A stretch of 43,313 nucleotides of DNA, from the IMG/VR virus record IMGVR_UViG_3300017973_000003, positions 1 through 43,313 of that record; one strand, written 5' to 3'. The notes under the pieces are model-generated. The model was not told the DNA's origin. It saw only the letters and a program-made list of their open reading frames with translations, and ran no database searches. The position numbers and the translations under genes are program-made. Positions 28,621-38,672 of this stretch are shown in pieces (position 1 is the first letter of the stretch; each line of letters starts with the position of its first letter). This DNA comes from a virus.

Positions 28621-31600
28621 ATGGCAAAAGATTTTACAGTATCGTTATATCTAAAAGCTACTAACATGATGACTCCAGCAATTGAAAAAGTAAATCAGCA
28701 ACTAAAAAATATGGGACAAACGATGAGATCAGTTGGCCAATCGTCTTCTAGTAAGAATCCTTTCGATAATTGGTCAAAAAGTGCAGATGCAGCATATAAA
28801 AAAGTTGAAGCTCTAGAGAAAAAAATGGACAAGATGGTGCACAGTGGATTTGGAAATGTTGCATATGGCGCAGCTCTTGGACTTCCGATTGAAAAAGCGA
28901 TTGAAAAAGCTTCTGAACTTCAAACGAAATTAACCACTTTAAAGCTAGCTGGTATTAGTGATGGTGGATTAAAGGATCTTGAAAAAAGAGCTGAAAGCCT
29001 ATCCCAAAAGACTATTTTTGGAAAAAGTCAGGTTATTGATATTGAGTTGGCTCTTTCTAAAGCTGGTCTTAATGAACAAAAAATAAAGAACGTACTCCAA
29101 ACGTCTACATATTTAGCAGAATTAGAAAATCAGAGAACTGGAGCGGATGGAGTAACAACAGCTAAAGAATTTGCTCAAATGTCTGAACAATCTGGTTTAA
29201 CTATGGTTACCGATGCAGACAGAAAGAAATACCATTTAGGAACAAAAGAACAAGAAAATAAGTTTATTACTGATCGATTAAATAAGTATGCTGAGACCGT
29301 TAATAAAGTGGCTACAGTTACAAGTGCTGATGTCGGGACGTTGTTTGAATCATCTAAGTACTTTAACTTAGTTGGTAGGCTACAAGGTGCAAAAACAGAA
29401 GATGTAATGATGACGCAAGGATTAGCTGCTCGATTTGGTTTAGAGGGTTCTGTAGGTGGTGTACATTTAAAAGACTTCTATTCTCGCTTAAATCCTTATG
29501 AATGGCTTGGACATGGTAAAACAGGTATTTCACAACAATTGTACGCAATGGATGAGTTAGGATTCTTGAAGAATGCTAAATGGTCTCTTACAAAGACAGG
29601 AAGAAGAAAATATGAATCTATTGATGGAGATGTATTCCATAATAAAGATGGAACAGTCAAAGATTCTACTGCCATATTTGGAAATCTCGCTAACGCATAT
29701 GAAAAATATAAGGATAAACCACACGGTCTCCAGACCTTCGAATCTGCTTTAAAATCGATTTTCGGTGAGCAAGGTAGAGATATAGCTGCAGCCGTTTCTA
29801 TCAACGCTGAAGCTATGAAGAATCTACAAAAAGATTCGAAAAAGGTTAAACCAATTGAAACAGGAATCGACGAGTATAGAAAAACATTCCATCAAAAGAT
29901 GGCGGCCTTTGAATCTAATCTATCTAATTTAGGTGCTAAATTTGGTAAACCATTACTGGATGACGCAACTAAATTAATATCAGTTGTAAATCCATTGATT
30001 GCTAGTTTAGGTAAATGGTTAGATCAACACAAAACCTTAGTCATGTGGACAGGAAGAGTTATTGCTGGATTAGCAGCTTTTTCTATTGCAACAGGTATAA
30101 CAAAAATTGCAGTAGGGGGTTTAGGGAAAGTCCTATTATCACCACTTAAAACAGTATTAGGAATTAATAAATTAGCAGCAAATGGGTCAAAAAGCATATG
30201 GGGAAAATTTAATAGAACTACTAAAGGGATTGAATCTCAGACATTGTCAAAGACAAATTCTATGTATATTAAAGCCTCAAATGTATTTTTGAAAGGGAAT
30301 ATTTTAGATAATACTAGTTTAGGTGATTTAGGAGAAGGAAAAAGGTACAAATTGAACAGAAGAGGTATTGCAGGAGAAGTTAGTACTGCAGAAGCCGAAC
30401 TGGCAGAAACGGGTCGTCTTTCCAAGTTCGCCAAATTAGGGAATTTATTTAAATTAGGAAACTTAGGGAAGTTGGCTAAATTTGGAGGAAAAGCACTTGG
30501 TATAGCTGGAACAGTAGCTAGTGTTGGGTTTGCTGGATATGACATGTACCAAGAAGCCAAACATAGTAATTGGAAAAAAGCGTTAAGTAAAAATGGAGGT
30601 TCAACAGTAGGGAGTTTGTATGGTGGAGCTGTTGGTGGTATTCTTGGTTCTTTTGTTGGACCAGTAGGAACAATGGCAGGAGCTGCAGCAGGAAGTTGGC
30701 TGGGTAACAAAGCGGGAACTTGGCTTGACCATAAAGGTATTACAAAAAAAGTAATCGATAAATCTATTCAAGGTTGGAAAGGGATAAAAAAAAATCCTAA
30801 ACAAGCTATAATAGGTGGTTTGCTCGGGACTTCTTTTGGACCGTTAGGAATGGCTGCTGGTGCATTGATTGGTGGGAATTTAAACGGTATTTCAAAATGG
30901 GGTAGTAAAACATTCGATTCAGTTAAGACAAAAGTGAAAAAAGGTATATCCAAAATAACAGATGAATTTAAAAATTTACCTAAAGATATAGGATATGGAA
31001 TTGGTTATGCAATTGGTTATATATCAGAATTACCAGATAAGGCGAAAAAGTTTTTTTCTGATACATATGAATCTGCCAAGAAGTGGACGAGTAATACTGT
31101 AACAGATGTTACTAAATATTTTCAGGATTTACCTTCCAAAATTTCCAATTGGTGGAGTAATTTACCGGAGACTGCATCAAAATCATTTGATGGTTTATAT
31201 AAGTCAGTAACAGATTGGGCAACTAAAACACTTGATAATGTGACTGGTACATTTTCTAAGATTCCTGATGCAATTTCGAACGCGATTGATAAAGGAAAGA
31301 AATTTTTTAAAAACACATGGGATGATGTGAAAAGTGGTTTTAGTTCTGGATTTAATGATTCTAAAAAAGGTAAAAAAGTTAATGGTTCTCATAAAACCGG
31401 ATTGAGTTATGTTCCGTTCGACGGATATATTGCAGAATTACACAAAGGCGAACGCGTTTTAACAGCAAAAGAAAATACAGAATTAACCAAAGGTCGATCT
31501 ACATCATTCATCCATAGAAGCAATAATAAAAATGGTAATAAAACAGTTCATATAGATAAAATAATCATTCAAGCAAATAGCGCTGATGAAGCTCAAAAAG

Positions 31601-31677
31601 GGATTGAAAGAGCGCTGAATCTTAAAGATAAATATATTCAATCTAGAGGTAGAAAACAAGCTGTATGGGAGGGATAA
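28621..31677 (+). CDS. tail tape measure protein
   Basis: 1018 residues, by far the longest gene. N-terminal coiled-coil (about 15-75), a TP901-like core (KASELQTKLTTLKLAGISDG, FGKSQVIDIELALSKAGLNE), hydrophobic segments around 465-500 and glycine-rich ones around 620-720, amphipathic repeats of W-x-N/L-P type (about 800-900), and the closing TGLSYVPFDGYIAELHKGER. By the usual rule of 1.5 angstrom per residue the tail would be about 150 nm. The C-terminal motif is typical of Gram-positive phages. AAAGGAGGAAG precedes the ATG. Confidence 0.95.
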   Translation: MAKDFTVSLYLKATNMMTPAIEKVNQQLKNMGQTMRSVGQSSSSKNPFDNWSKSADAAYKKVEALEKKMDKMVHSGFGNVAYGAALGLPIEKAIEKASELQTKLTTLKLAGISDGGLKDLEKRAESLSQKTIFGKSQVIDIELALSKAGLNEQKIKNVLQTSTYLAELENQRTGADGVTTAKEFAQMSEQSGLTMVTDADRKKYHLGTKEQENKFITDRLNKYAETVNKVATVTSADVGTLFESSKYFNLVGRLQGAKTEDVMMTQGLAARFGLEGSVGGVHLKDFYSRLNPYEWLGHGKTGISQQLYAMDELGFLKNAKWSLTKTGRRKYESIDGDVFHNKDGTVKDSTAIFGNLANAYEKYKDKPHGLQTFESALKSIFGEQGRDIAAAVSINAEAMKNLQKDSKKVKPIETGIDEYRKTFHQKMAAFESNLSNLGAKFGKPLLDDATKLISVVNPLIASLGKWLDQHKTLVMWTGRVIAGLAAFSIATGITKIAVGGLGKVLLSPLKTVLGINKLAANGSKSIWGKFNRTTKGIESQTLSKTNSMYIKASNVFLKGNILDNTSLGDLGEGKRYKLNRRGIAGEVSTAEAELAETGRLSKFAKLGNLFKLGNLGKLAKFGGKALGIAGTVASVGFAGYDMYQEAKHSNWKKALSKNGGSTVGSLYGGAVGGILGSFVGPVGTMAGAAAGSWLGNKAGTWLDHKGITKKVIDKSIQGWKGIKKNPKQAIIGGLLGTSFGPLGMAAGALIGGNLNGISKWGSKTFDSVKTKVKKGISKITDEFKNLPKDIGYGIGYAIGYISELPDKAKKFFSDTYESAKKWTSNTVTDVTKYFQDLPSKISNWWSNLPETASKSFDGLYKSVTDWATKTLDNVTGTFSKIPDAISNAIDKGKKFFKNTWDDVKSGFSSGFNDSKKGKKVNGSHKTGLSYVPFDGYIAELHKGERVLTAKENTELTKGRSTSFIHRSNNKNGNKTVHIDKIIIQANSADEAQKGIERALNLKDKYIQSRGRKQAVWEG

Positions 31678-31679
31678 AT

Positions 31680-31892
31680 ATGAATACTGCATTTCCCCAA
31701 TCCGGTATTATAACAAGCTTAGATACTACTAATAATGAGGCTGTGGTTGCAATACCTATTTTTAACATAGAAACTGAGTCTGCTCCAATAATAGTAAGTG
31801 ACACGCCTCTAGAAGTTGGCGATGAAGTCATAATTTTATTTTTAAATGGAGATCTTCACAGACCTATAGTTATTGGCAAGATAGGTGGATAA
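31680..31892 (+). CDS. small OB-fold-like baseplate protein
   Basis: 70 residues, all beta in pattern (QSGIITSLDTTNNEAVVAIP, LEVGDEVIILFLNGDLHRPI, VIGKIGG). Such short OB units occur in baseplate hub and spike proteins. GGGAGGG precedes the ATG; the stop is four bases before the next gene. Assignment by fold pattern and location. Confidence 0.6.
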   Translation: MNTAFPQSGIITSLDTTNNEAVVAIPIFNIETESAPIIVSDTPLEVGDEVIILFLNGDLHRPIVIGKIGG

Positions 31893-31896
31893 ATAA

Positions 31897-32484
31897 ATGA
31901 CATACGTTTGTAAATTAGGTACTTTTCAATTTCCAATCCCTCCAGAACAAGAAATAACTTCAAGTTTTAATCAAGAATTAGTGAAACTTGATATTCCTGG
32001 TGCTAAACCTAAATACCAAAACATGGGTCCAGGAGAAGATACTCTGTCTTTTAATGGCATTCTAACAGGAAAGAATGCAATGAAATATAAAGATGAGATA
32101 AAAAATATTGAGCGCTTAGGCAAACCAGTAACTTTCTCATTTGGTCCTATGAATGAATATGTGACTATTAGAAGCTTTTCTCCAGTTATAAGAAGATTTG
32201 ATCATATAAGATATACACTTGAACTAGTAATAGAAGATAAACCAATTGTTAAAACAACAACTACTAAAAAAATAAATACTAAAACGATGGTTAAATCTAC
32301 AGTAATTAAAAGTTCTTATGCGGGAAAATCCAAATATAGCGGTAAGACTTTTACAATTAAACCAGGATTCTATCTTATTCATATTCAAAAACTAACTGGT
32401 GTTCCTTGGCAAGAATTGGCACGGTATAACAAGATAAAAAACGTTAAAAAGATTCCTAATGGACAAAAGATTAAGATTCCATAG
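31897..32484 (+). CDS. LysM-containing tail/baseplate protein (XkdP-like)
   Basis: 195 residues. N-terminal domain (FQFPIPPEQEITSSFNQELV, LSFNGILTGKN, LGKPVTFSFGP) as in baseplate proteins next to the hub, a Lys/Thr linker (about 115-150), then a LysM-like end (TFTIKPGFYLIHIQKLTG, LARYNKIKNVKKIPNGQKI). LysM should bind peptidoglycan, or in gp53-like proteins bind the hub. It precedes the gpD-like hub as in PBSX. Confidence 0.82.
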   Translation: MTYVCKLGTFQFPIPPEQEITSSFNQELVKLDIPGAKPKYQNMGPGEDTLSFNGILTGKNAMKYKDEIKNIERLGKPVTFSFGPMNEYVTIRSFSPVIRRFDHIRYTLELVIEDKPIVKTTTTKKINTKTMVKSTVIKSSYAGKSKYSGKTFTIKPGFYLIHIQKLTGVPWQELARYNKIKNVKKIPNGQKIKIP

Positions 32485-32493
32485 GAGGTATAT

Positions 32494-33561
32494 ATGGACT
32501 TCCCTAGAGCTCTTTTAGAAGTTTCGGGTGTTACAGTTAAATGGACAGACATTATTAGTATACGAGTTGAGAATACATTGTACATGGCAGCGGACTCGTT
32601 TGAAATCACCTTAGATAATATAAATTTGCTTTCAAATTGGTTCCGAAAAGAACAAGAAGTAAGAATTTATATTGGTTATGTGAAAGATCAAACCAAATGG
32701 AGTAAATCAGAATTACTTCATGTATTTACTGGAAAAATAGATGGAGTTAAACCAAGTTTTGGGAATCCAAATACAGTGCAGTTAATTGGACGAGACTACT
32801 CTGCAAGAATGATAGACACACAATCAACGATTTCGTTTAAAAATCAAAAGTCCGGTCAAATCGCCAAGTATTTTGCACAAAAATACAAGTTGAAATTCAT
32901 TGGACAATTAGGAGAAACAGACATATCTAAAGAAATGATCACTGATAAAAAAGAATGGGATATACTACAGGCGCTCGCAGATCGTGAGGGCTTTGTTTGT
33001 TATGTAACCAAAAATAAAGAGTTGTATTTTGGACCTCGACAACAATCTGATGATAAAAATATTTTTACATTTAGTAGGAAAACAGGAAAGGTAAACTGCA
33101 AAATCGATTACGACGATAGTTCACTAGATGTCATAACAAAAGTTACGGTTAAACATTGGCATAAAAAAAAGCTAATTCAAGCTACTGCTGAAAATAAATC
33201 ATTAACTAAGATTGTTGGACAAGTAAAAGAACGTGTTGTATATGATCCAAAAGCTACAACAATAGCTTTAGCCTCTTCAATTGCTAATAAGCATCTAAAA
33301 GAGTGGAGTAGGAATGTTGTAACTGCTACAGTAAATTCTTACTTACTTCCAACTTTAGAAGCTGAGAAAAAAGTTATGACAGAAGGTACTGGTCGATTTG
33401 ATGGTACGTACTATATCGAACATGTCGTCCATGACTTTTCTAAATCAGGAGCTACAACTGACGTTCAAATTACAAATATTCGACCAGATACTGCAGAACA
33501 ATATCGGGACGATTTATATCAAACAAATCAAACAAAAGTTAAGCTTAAACAAACCCTATAG
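32494..33561 (+). CDS. baseplate hub protein (XkdQ/late control D-like)
   Basis: 355 residues. Pattern of gpD/Mu gp44: SFEITLDNINLLSNWFRKEQ, VRIYIGYVKD, VFTGKIDGVKPSF, LIGRDYSARMIDTQ, KKEWDILQALADREGFVCYV. It forms the hub at the tail tip. AGGAGG precedes the ATG. Confidence 0.88.
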   Translation: MDFPRALLEVSGVTVKWTDIISIRVENTLYMAADSFEITLDNINLLSNWFRKEQEVRIYIGYVKDQTKWSKSELLHVFTGKIDGVKPSFGNPNTVQLIGRDYSARMIDTQSTISFKNQKSGQIAKYFAQKYKLKFIGQLGETDISKEMITDKKEWDILQALADREGFVCYVTKNKELYFGPRQQSDDKNIFTFSRKTGKVNCKIDYDDSSLDVITKVTVKHWHKKKLIQATAENKSLTKIVGQVKERVVYDPKATTIALASSIANKHLKEWSRNVVTATVNSYLLPTLEAEKKVMTEGTGRFDGTYYIEHVVHDFSKSGATTDVQITNIRPDTAEQYRDDLYQTNQTKVKLKQTL

Positions 33562-33573
33562 GTGGTGATTCTA

Positions 33574-33975
33574 TTGGATGATTGGGCAGGTACAGACCTT
33601 TTACTGAATAACGATATCCAGTCTGATAATACAGGGGATTACGGAATAATAAATGACAACGATAACGTTGATTTATCCGTAAAAAGAAGATTATCAACTC
33701 CTTTAGGTGATTTATTTTATGATGACACATACGGAAATGGAGCATTTGATATCTTAGGAGAACCTATGACAGATGATTGGGTCGAGACAGTAAAACAAAA
33801 AATATCGGATTGTTTATCATATGAAACAAGAATCACTGTAGTATCTATTGACGTTGAAGTCTTAAATGAACAAAGAAAAGCGATAATTCACATTGCATAT
33901 CAGTACAATACTACAGATGAAAATTCAAATGTAATACAGGTGGTGGCAGATGATGGCGGAATATCAGTTTCCTGA
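33574..33975 (+). CDS. baseplate wedge protein, gp25/XkdS-like
   Basis: 133 residues. The TTG at 33574 is favoured because AGGTGGTG precedes it; GTGs at 33562 and 33565 lie on the site. VKRRLSTPLGDLFYDDTYGN and TYETRI-like SYETRITVVSIDV are hallmarks of gp25/W-type wedge proteins (lysozyme-like fold, not enzymatic). It overlaps the baseplate J gene. Confidence 0.85.
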   Translation: MDDWAGTDLLLNNDIQSDNTGDYGIINDNDNVDLSVKRRLSTPLGDLFYDDTYGNGAFDILGEPMTDDWVETVKQKISDCLSYETRITVVSIDVEVLNEQRKAIIHIAYQYNTTDENSNVIQVVADDGGISVS

Positions 33976-35032
33976 CGAAAATGGATGGATAGATTTTATA
34001 AAAACAGAATTAGAAAATTCAAATACACCTGTAACAGATTGGGAAGATGGTTCTGCTAATCGAACTTTCTGGGAAGTAGTTGCGAAATTAGCCGCAGAAG
34101 CCTCATATATGCAAGAACGATTAATGAACTTATTTTTTGCAGACAGCGAGGAATTAGTAGATACCTATTTAGATAGGAGAGCTTCAGAACGCGGTATTTT
34201 TCGAAAGGTTGGTAGTATCTCACAAGGTCAAATTACTATATCTCGTTCAACTCCTGCACCATTTGATATTACCGTTACAAACGGAACTACATTTTCGACT
34301 ACTGATGGAACTGTCACAGTAATGACGATGAATGATGTAGTACTAGTTAAAGGTCAATTGAGTGTAACTGTTTCTGTTAATTCGATTGATATCGGTTCAA
34401 AAGGAAACCTAGTAGCAAATACATCTTTAATTCAAACAGGTGTTGCTGTTATGGGGATCGAATCGATTTCCGTATGTTCTCCTGGGTTAACAGATGGAAC
34501 AGATAATGAAACAGATGATCAGTTATTAGCAAGATTTTTAGAATCTATTCAACATCCAGATAATGGAGGAAGTGTACGGGATTATATACGATGGGCAATG
34601 GAAGTGCCAGGAGTAATTGCAGCAAACTGTATAGAGTTATCAAGAGGACCAGGGACTGTAGACGTAATTATATTATCGGCTAATGGGTTACCGTCATCTG
34701 ATCTAATTGCAGCTGTCCAAGATTATATTTTTACAAAAAGACCAACGTGTGCGGATGTAGAGGTTTCAGGACCAAATACAGTTCCAATAAATATTAATTT
34801 AACTTATTATTCTAATTCAGTATCAGATTTAAAACCGACTATAACAGATGCAGTTCAAAACTACATAAACAGCGTTGGAGTCGGAGGGGTTGTACGTATT
34901 TCCCAAATTACTAAAGTTGTTACAGAAGTCGACGAAGTTTTCGATGTTACATTGACTTTACCAACATCAAATATAACTTTAGATGTAAATCAGATAGCTG
35001 TTATTAACTCTATTAATATTACGAAAGGGTGA
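33950..35032 (+). CDS. baseplate J-like protein (XkdT/Mu gp47)
   Basis: 360 residues. Features: a DG-rich start, AAEASYMQERLMNLFFADS, DRRASERGIFRKVGS, FDITVTNGTTFST, TDGTDNETDDQLLARFLESI, NGGSVRDYIRWAMEVPGV. These are standard baseplate J patterns. It forms the baseplate wedges with its neighbours. Confidence 0.92.
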   Translation: MMAEYQFPDENGWIDFIKTELENSNTPVTDWEDGSANRTFWEVVAKLAAEASYMQERLMNLFFADSEELVDTYLDRRASERGIFRKVGSISQGQITISRSTPAPFDITVTNGTTFSTTDGTVTVMTMNDVVLVKGQLSVTVSVNSIDIGSKGNLVANTSLIQTGVAVMGIESISVCSPGLTDGTDNETDDQLLARFLESIQHPDNGGSVRDYIRWAMEVPGVIAANCIELSRGPGTVDVIILSANGLPSSDLIAAVQDYIFTKRPTCADVEVSGPNTVPININLTYYSNSVSDLKPTITDAVQNYINSVGVGGVVRISQITKVVTEVDEVFDVTLTLPTSNITLDVNQIAVINSINITKG

Positions 35033-35037
35033 CAATA

Positions 35038-35616
35038 TTGGATAACTTACAAGGGGTATTCGATTATATTAGTACGTTATGGCCTAATTCACCTCAATAT
35101 TTTGGAGATTTAACACAAGAAGGTAATTTAAGTATAAAACTAAAAATGATGTCACAGATTTTTAGCAAAATCGATGAACAAACAGAGCAAATGTTTGATG
35201 AAATCTTTATTGAATCTGCAAATAATGAACTGAATCGTTGGGAGCTATTAGTTGGGTTAAGCACACAAAATGGACAACCAATATCTAATAGGCAATCTCG
35301 TGTTTTAGGTAAGTATAGAGGATCAGGTACAACTACACCAAACCTAATAAAGTCAGTTGCTGAATCTTACAGCAATGGAGAAGTTCAAGTAATTGAGTTT
35401 CCTAAAGAATATAGATTCGTTGTTAAATTTATTGGAGCACGAGGTGTTCCTCCTAATATAGAAGATTTACAAAAAGTATTACACGAAATTAAACAAGCTC
35501 ATTTAGTAATGGAATTCGCTTATTCTTATACTATGTGGCAAGAATTACAAGCAACTACTTGGGGAAATGTTAAGGGATTCACTTGGAACGATGTTAATAC
35601 AAGGAGGTGGAGTTAA
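35038..35616 (+). CDS. tail/baseplate protein, XkdU/DUF2313-like (Mu gp48)
   Basis: 192 residues from the TTG at 35038 (AAAGGGTG eight bases ahead; a GTG at 35029 is too close). MSQIFSKIDEQTEQMFDEIF, NRWELLVGLSTQNGQPISN, RQSRVLGKYRGSGTTTPN match DUF2313. The end (YTMWQELQATTWGNVKGFTW) carries a short Trp-rich repeat. The stop overlaps the fibre gene's start. Confidence 0.85.
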   Translation: MDNLQGVFDYISTLWPNSPQYFGDLTQEGNLSIKLKMMSQIFSKIDEQTEQMFDEIFIESANNELNRWELLVGLSTQNGQPISNRQSRVLGKYRGSGTTTPNLIKSVAESYSNGEVQVIEFPKEYRFVVKFIGARGVPPNIEDLQKVLHEIKQAHLVMEFAYSYTMWQELQATTWGNVKGFTWNDVNTRRWS

Positions 35617-37706
35617 TGTCTACCACTACAACTAATTTAAATTTAGTTAAACCTGCATTAAACGATAGTGCTGATATTTCAATTATCAATCAGAACATGG
35701 ACATAATCGATAACACGATCACATCCATAAATACAGATTTAACTAATCATAAAAATGATAGTGTTAAACACATTACATCTGCAGAACGGTCAAATTGGAA
35801 CAGTAAACAAGATGCTATTGGATATACACCAGTTAATAAAAACGGGGATATAATGACGAGTTTTTTAACTTTAAATGCGGATCCCGTAAATAGTTTACAT
35901 GCTGCTACTAAGCAGTATGTAGATTCGGTTGTTTCTGGTCTAGAAATTAAACAGTCTGTTAAGGTTGCAACAACGACAAATATTACATTGAGCGGTATAC
36001 AAACAATCGATGGTATAACTGTATCAATTAATGATCGAGTCCTAGTTAAAAATCAAACAACAGCATCACAGAATGGGATATATATTGTTCAGTCTGGTTC
36101 GTGGAACCGTTCTTCTGATAGTAATTCATCAACTAAGTTAACACCAGGTGCCTTTGTATTCGTTGAACAAGGAACGATTAATGCAGATACCGGATGGGTA
36201 CTTTCAACTGATGGCGTAATTACTATAGACACAACCGCTATTACTTGGACACAATTTTCTAGCGCTGGTGTTATTACTGTCGATATAACTTTATCCAAAG
36301 TAGGAAATCAGATTGGATTGAAAGCAGGATTAGTTACACCAGGTACTTATCCAAAAGTTACAGTAGATACATATGGGAGAACAACATCTGGTGGACCTTT
36401 AACATCTACTGACTTACCGTCTGCTTCAACTGCACAACAAGGTGCAGTTCAATTAGAGGATGTAAATAATTCGATTAGTACAACAAAAGCTCCTACTAGT
36501 AACGCTCTAAAAGGAGTAAATGATAATTTAACTAATCATACAAGCGATAATGTAAAACACATAACTTCAGCAGAACGAACGACTTGGAACGGTAAGTTAG
36601 ATGCGTCACAAAAAGGAACAGCTAATGGAGTAGCTTCTCTAGATAGTGGTGTTAAATTACCTTTGTCTCAGTTACCTACTCATACACATACTGTTGCGGA
36701 TTTACCATCTGCCAGTACGTCTGCTAGTGGAGTTGTACAATTAGAAGATGTGTCCAACTCAACAAGTGTGGTTAAAGCTCCTACAAGTAACGCTTTAAAA
36801 GGGGTTAACGATAATCTAAATACTCATATTAATGATGGTGTCAAACACATCACTAGTGCCGAAAGAACAGCTTGGAATGGAAAATTAGATCCAAGTGGTG
36901 GGACAATGACAGGTTTTTTAAATCTAAATTCTGATCCAACAACACCGTTACAAGCTGCTACTAAACAATATGTTGATGCGGTAGCCAGTGGATTAGATGT
37001 AAAAAAATCTGTTAGGGTTGCAACAACAACGAATATCAGTTTAAGTGGAACACAAACTATTGATGGAATTTTGCTTGTAGTAGGAGATCGAGTACTAGTA
37101 AAAAATCAAACTACTGGATCACAAAATGGAATATACGATGTCCAAAGTGGAACTTGGACTCGTTCAACAGATAGTGATAACGGAACTAAGTTAAATTCAG
37201 GAGCATTTACTTTTGTAGAACAAGGTACAATACAGGCAGATACGGGATGGGTTTTATCAACTGACGGATCAATTACAGTTGGAACAACTTCATTAAGTTT
37301 TACTCAATTTTCAAGTGCAGGAGTAATTGGAGTAGATTCAACACTATCAAAGGCTGGAAATACCATAGGATTGGTTCAAGGGGTTGTTGCACCAGGGACA
37401 TTTACTAAAGTTACTGTAGATCAGTATGGTCGTGTTGTCGGAAATGGGCAATTAACTGCATCTGATTCTCAGGTAGCTGACGCAGGAAATATTATAAATG
37501 CTACGGATGTTGAAGGTGCATTACAAGAAATTGTTACAAACAATAATGCACATTTGGCTGATAAAGCGGCAGTCGGTCACATTGGACATGTTAAGCCTGA
37601 TGGAGTAACTACTACGGTTGATTCTAGCGGTACAATTAGCGCAATAATTCCAGCGCAAGTTGGCGCGACTTTATATCTTTATAACAATGCTTGGGGAGGT
37701 TTTTAA
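35616..37706 (+). CDS. tail fibre with internal duplication
   Basis: 696 residues. A roughly 145-residue unit occurs twice (around 90-240 and 445-595): AATKQYVDxVxSGLxxKxSV, TNIxLSGxQTIDGI, RVLVKNQTT.SQNGIY, ADTGWVLSTDG, FTQFSSAGVI. HITSAERxxWNxKxD occurs three times. Such modular repeats form the shaft of receptor-binding fibres. The N-terminal TTTTNLNLVKPALNDSADIS likely docks to the baseplate. AAGGAGGTGG precedes the ATG. The host range determinant is probably here or in the next two genes. Confidence 0.85.
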   Translation: MSTTTTNLNLVKPALNDSADISIINQNMDIIDNTITSINTDLTNHKNDSVKHITSAERSNWNSKQDAIGYTPVNKNGDIMTSFLTLNADPVNSLHAATKQYVDSVVSGLEIKQSVKVATTTNITLSGIQTIDGITVSINDRVLVKNQTTASQNGIYIVQSGSWNRSSDSNSSTKLTPGAFVFVEQGTINADTGWVLSTDGVITIDTTAITWTQFSSAGVITVDITLSKVGNQIGLKAGLVTPGTYPKVTVDTYGRTTSGGPLTSTDLPSASTAQQGAVQLEDVNNSISTTKAPTSNALKGVNDNLTNHTSDNVKHITSAERTTWNGKLDASQKGTANGVASLDSGVKLPLSQLPTHTHTVADLPSASTSASGVVQLEDVSNSTSVVKAPTSNALKGVNDNLNTHINDGVKHITSAERTAWNGKLDPSGGTMTGFLNLNSDPTTPLQAATKQYVDAVASGLDVKKSVRVATTTNISLSGTQTIDGILLVVGDRVLVKNQTTGSQNGIYDVQSGTWTRSTDSDNGTKLNSGAFTFVEQGTIQADTGWVLSTDGSITVGTTSLSFTQFSSAGVIGVDSTLSKAGNTIGLVQGVVAPGTFTKVTVDQYGRVVGNGQLTASDSQVADAGNIINATDVEGALQEIVTNNNAHLADKAAVGHIGHVKPDGVTTTVDSSGTISAIIPAQVGATLYLYNNAWGGF

Positions 37707-37709
37707 AAT

Positions 37710-38147
37710 ATGGCAGCAAATATAGCTCCTATTTATCCAAATGTACCAAAAATAAATTGGGGAACTGTTTTAACGGCCGATGCAACTGCTAGTAAAAATC
37801 ATGACGGCACAACAACAAATGCTGTTTTAATTTATACGGCAGGACCAAATGGTTCTAGAATTGATGAAATAAAAGCTTTACCTCTTGGAACCAATGTAGC
37901 TAGTGCTTTAAGAATTTTTATAAATAATGGATCAGTAAGTACAACTGCAGTAAATAATACTTTGTATGCAGATGTAGCATTACCATCTACAACAATTTCA
38001 GAAGTTAACGGACAATCAGAAGTAATAGTTCGTCAACCTAATGATAATAGATCCTTAGTTCTACCTCCAGGATACAAACTATATGCAACAATAGGAACAA
38101 CCGTTGCAGCAGGTTGGGAGGTTACAGCACAAGGGGGAGACTTCTAA
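37710..38147 (+). CDS. fibre-associated structural protein
   Basis: 145 residues, Thr/Asn/Val-rich and beta in pattern (IAPIYPNVPKINWGTVLTAD, VLIYTAGPNGSRIDEIKALP). It lies three bases after the fibre stop and its own stop overlaps the next start (TAATG), so it belongs to the fibre operon. Probably a virion protein at the tail tip; family not certain. Confidence 0.7.
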   Translation: MAANIAPIYPNVPKINWGTVLTADATASKNHDGTTTNAVLIYTAGPNGSRIDEIKALPLGTNVASALRIFINNGSVSTTAVNNTLYADVALPSTTISEVNGQSEVIVRQPNDNRSLVLPPGYKLYATIGTTVAAGWEVTAQGGDF

Positions 38148-38659
38148 TGTCAGTGCAAGGATTTAATCGACCCGGAGATGGAGCAGGTGGTTTAAAAATA
38201 GTAGATAAACTAAAGTTAATTCCAGGTAATATTAAATACGGGGTTACCATTGGTGGAGTGACTGGGAATGTACCTGCATTTAGTGCAGGGAATTTACTCG
38301 CGATTAATAATAGTACTAGTGTCTCGAAAACGGGAACGACCGCAACCAAAGTAAAAGAAACTACTATTCAAACAGCGGGAATGTATCGGATTAGTTATCT
38401 TTTTCAAGGGAATGCAAACAATAACTATTATTATAGCCAGCTCTATATAAACGGAGTCCCACAGGGAACTGAACAACAATTACCCTATGCAACCTGTATT
38501 GCTGGTGTGACTTACACGCAGGATATTTACTTAAATGTAGGGGACGTCGTATCCGTATATGGTAGAGCTCAAACGGGGAACACAAACGTAGGATTCTCTG
38601 GAAGTAGTCTAACATTTGGAATATTGGCACCAACAGGAGTCAATACCACAGGATATTAA
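38147..38659 (+). CDS. tail fibre tip / receptor-binding jelly-roll protein
   Basis: 170 residues. N-terminal segment IPGNIKYGVTIGGVTGNVPA is a motif common in fibre shafts. The C-terminal 110 residues (TAGMYRISYLFQGNANNNYY, TQDIYLNVGDVVSVYGRAQT) look like a beta jelly roll of the TNF/C1q type used to bind cell-surface sugars. GGGGGAG precedes the ATG. GC content is visibly higher than in its neighbours at 38280-38650, suggesting recent exchange of the tip. Confidence 0.75.
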   Translation: MSVQGFNRPGDGAGGLKIVDKLKLIPGNIKYGVTIGGVTGNVPAFSAGNLLAINNSTSVSKTGTTATKVKETTIQTAGMYRISYLFQGNANNNYYYSQLYINGVPQGTEQQLPYATCIAGVTYTQDIYLNVGDVVSVYGRAQTGNTNVGFSGSSLTFGILAPTGVNTTGY

Positions 38660-38672
38660 GGAGGGATGATTC

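Noticed and set aside
30237-30710. 157-codon proline-rich minus-strand frame
   Set aside because: It is the antisense shadow of the glycine/alanine-rich part of the tape measure gene.
12370-33000. Frequent AGCGGA/GCGGAT strings that looked like a dispersed motif
   Set aside because: Most are in-frame GCG-GAT or GCG-GAA (Ala-Asp/Glu) or Ser-Gly codons, fitting cereus-group codon use.
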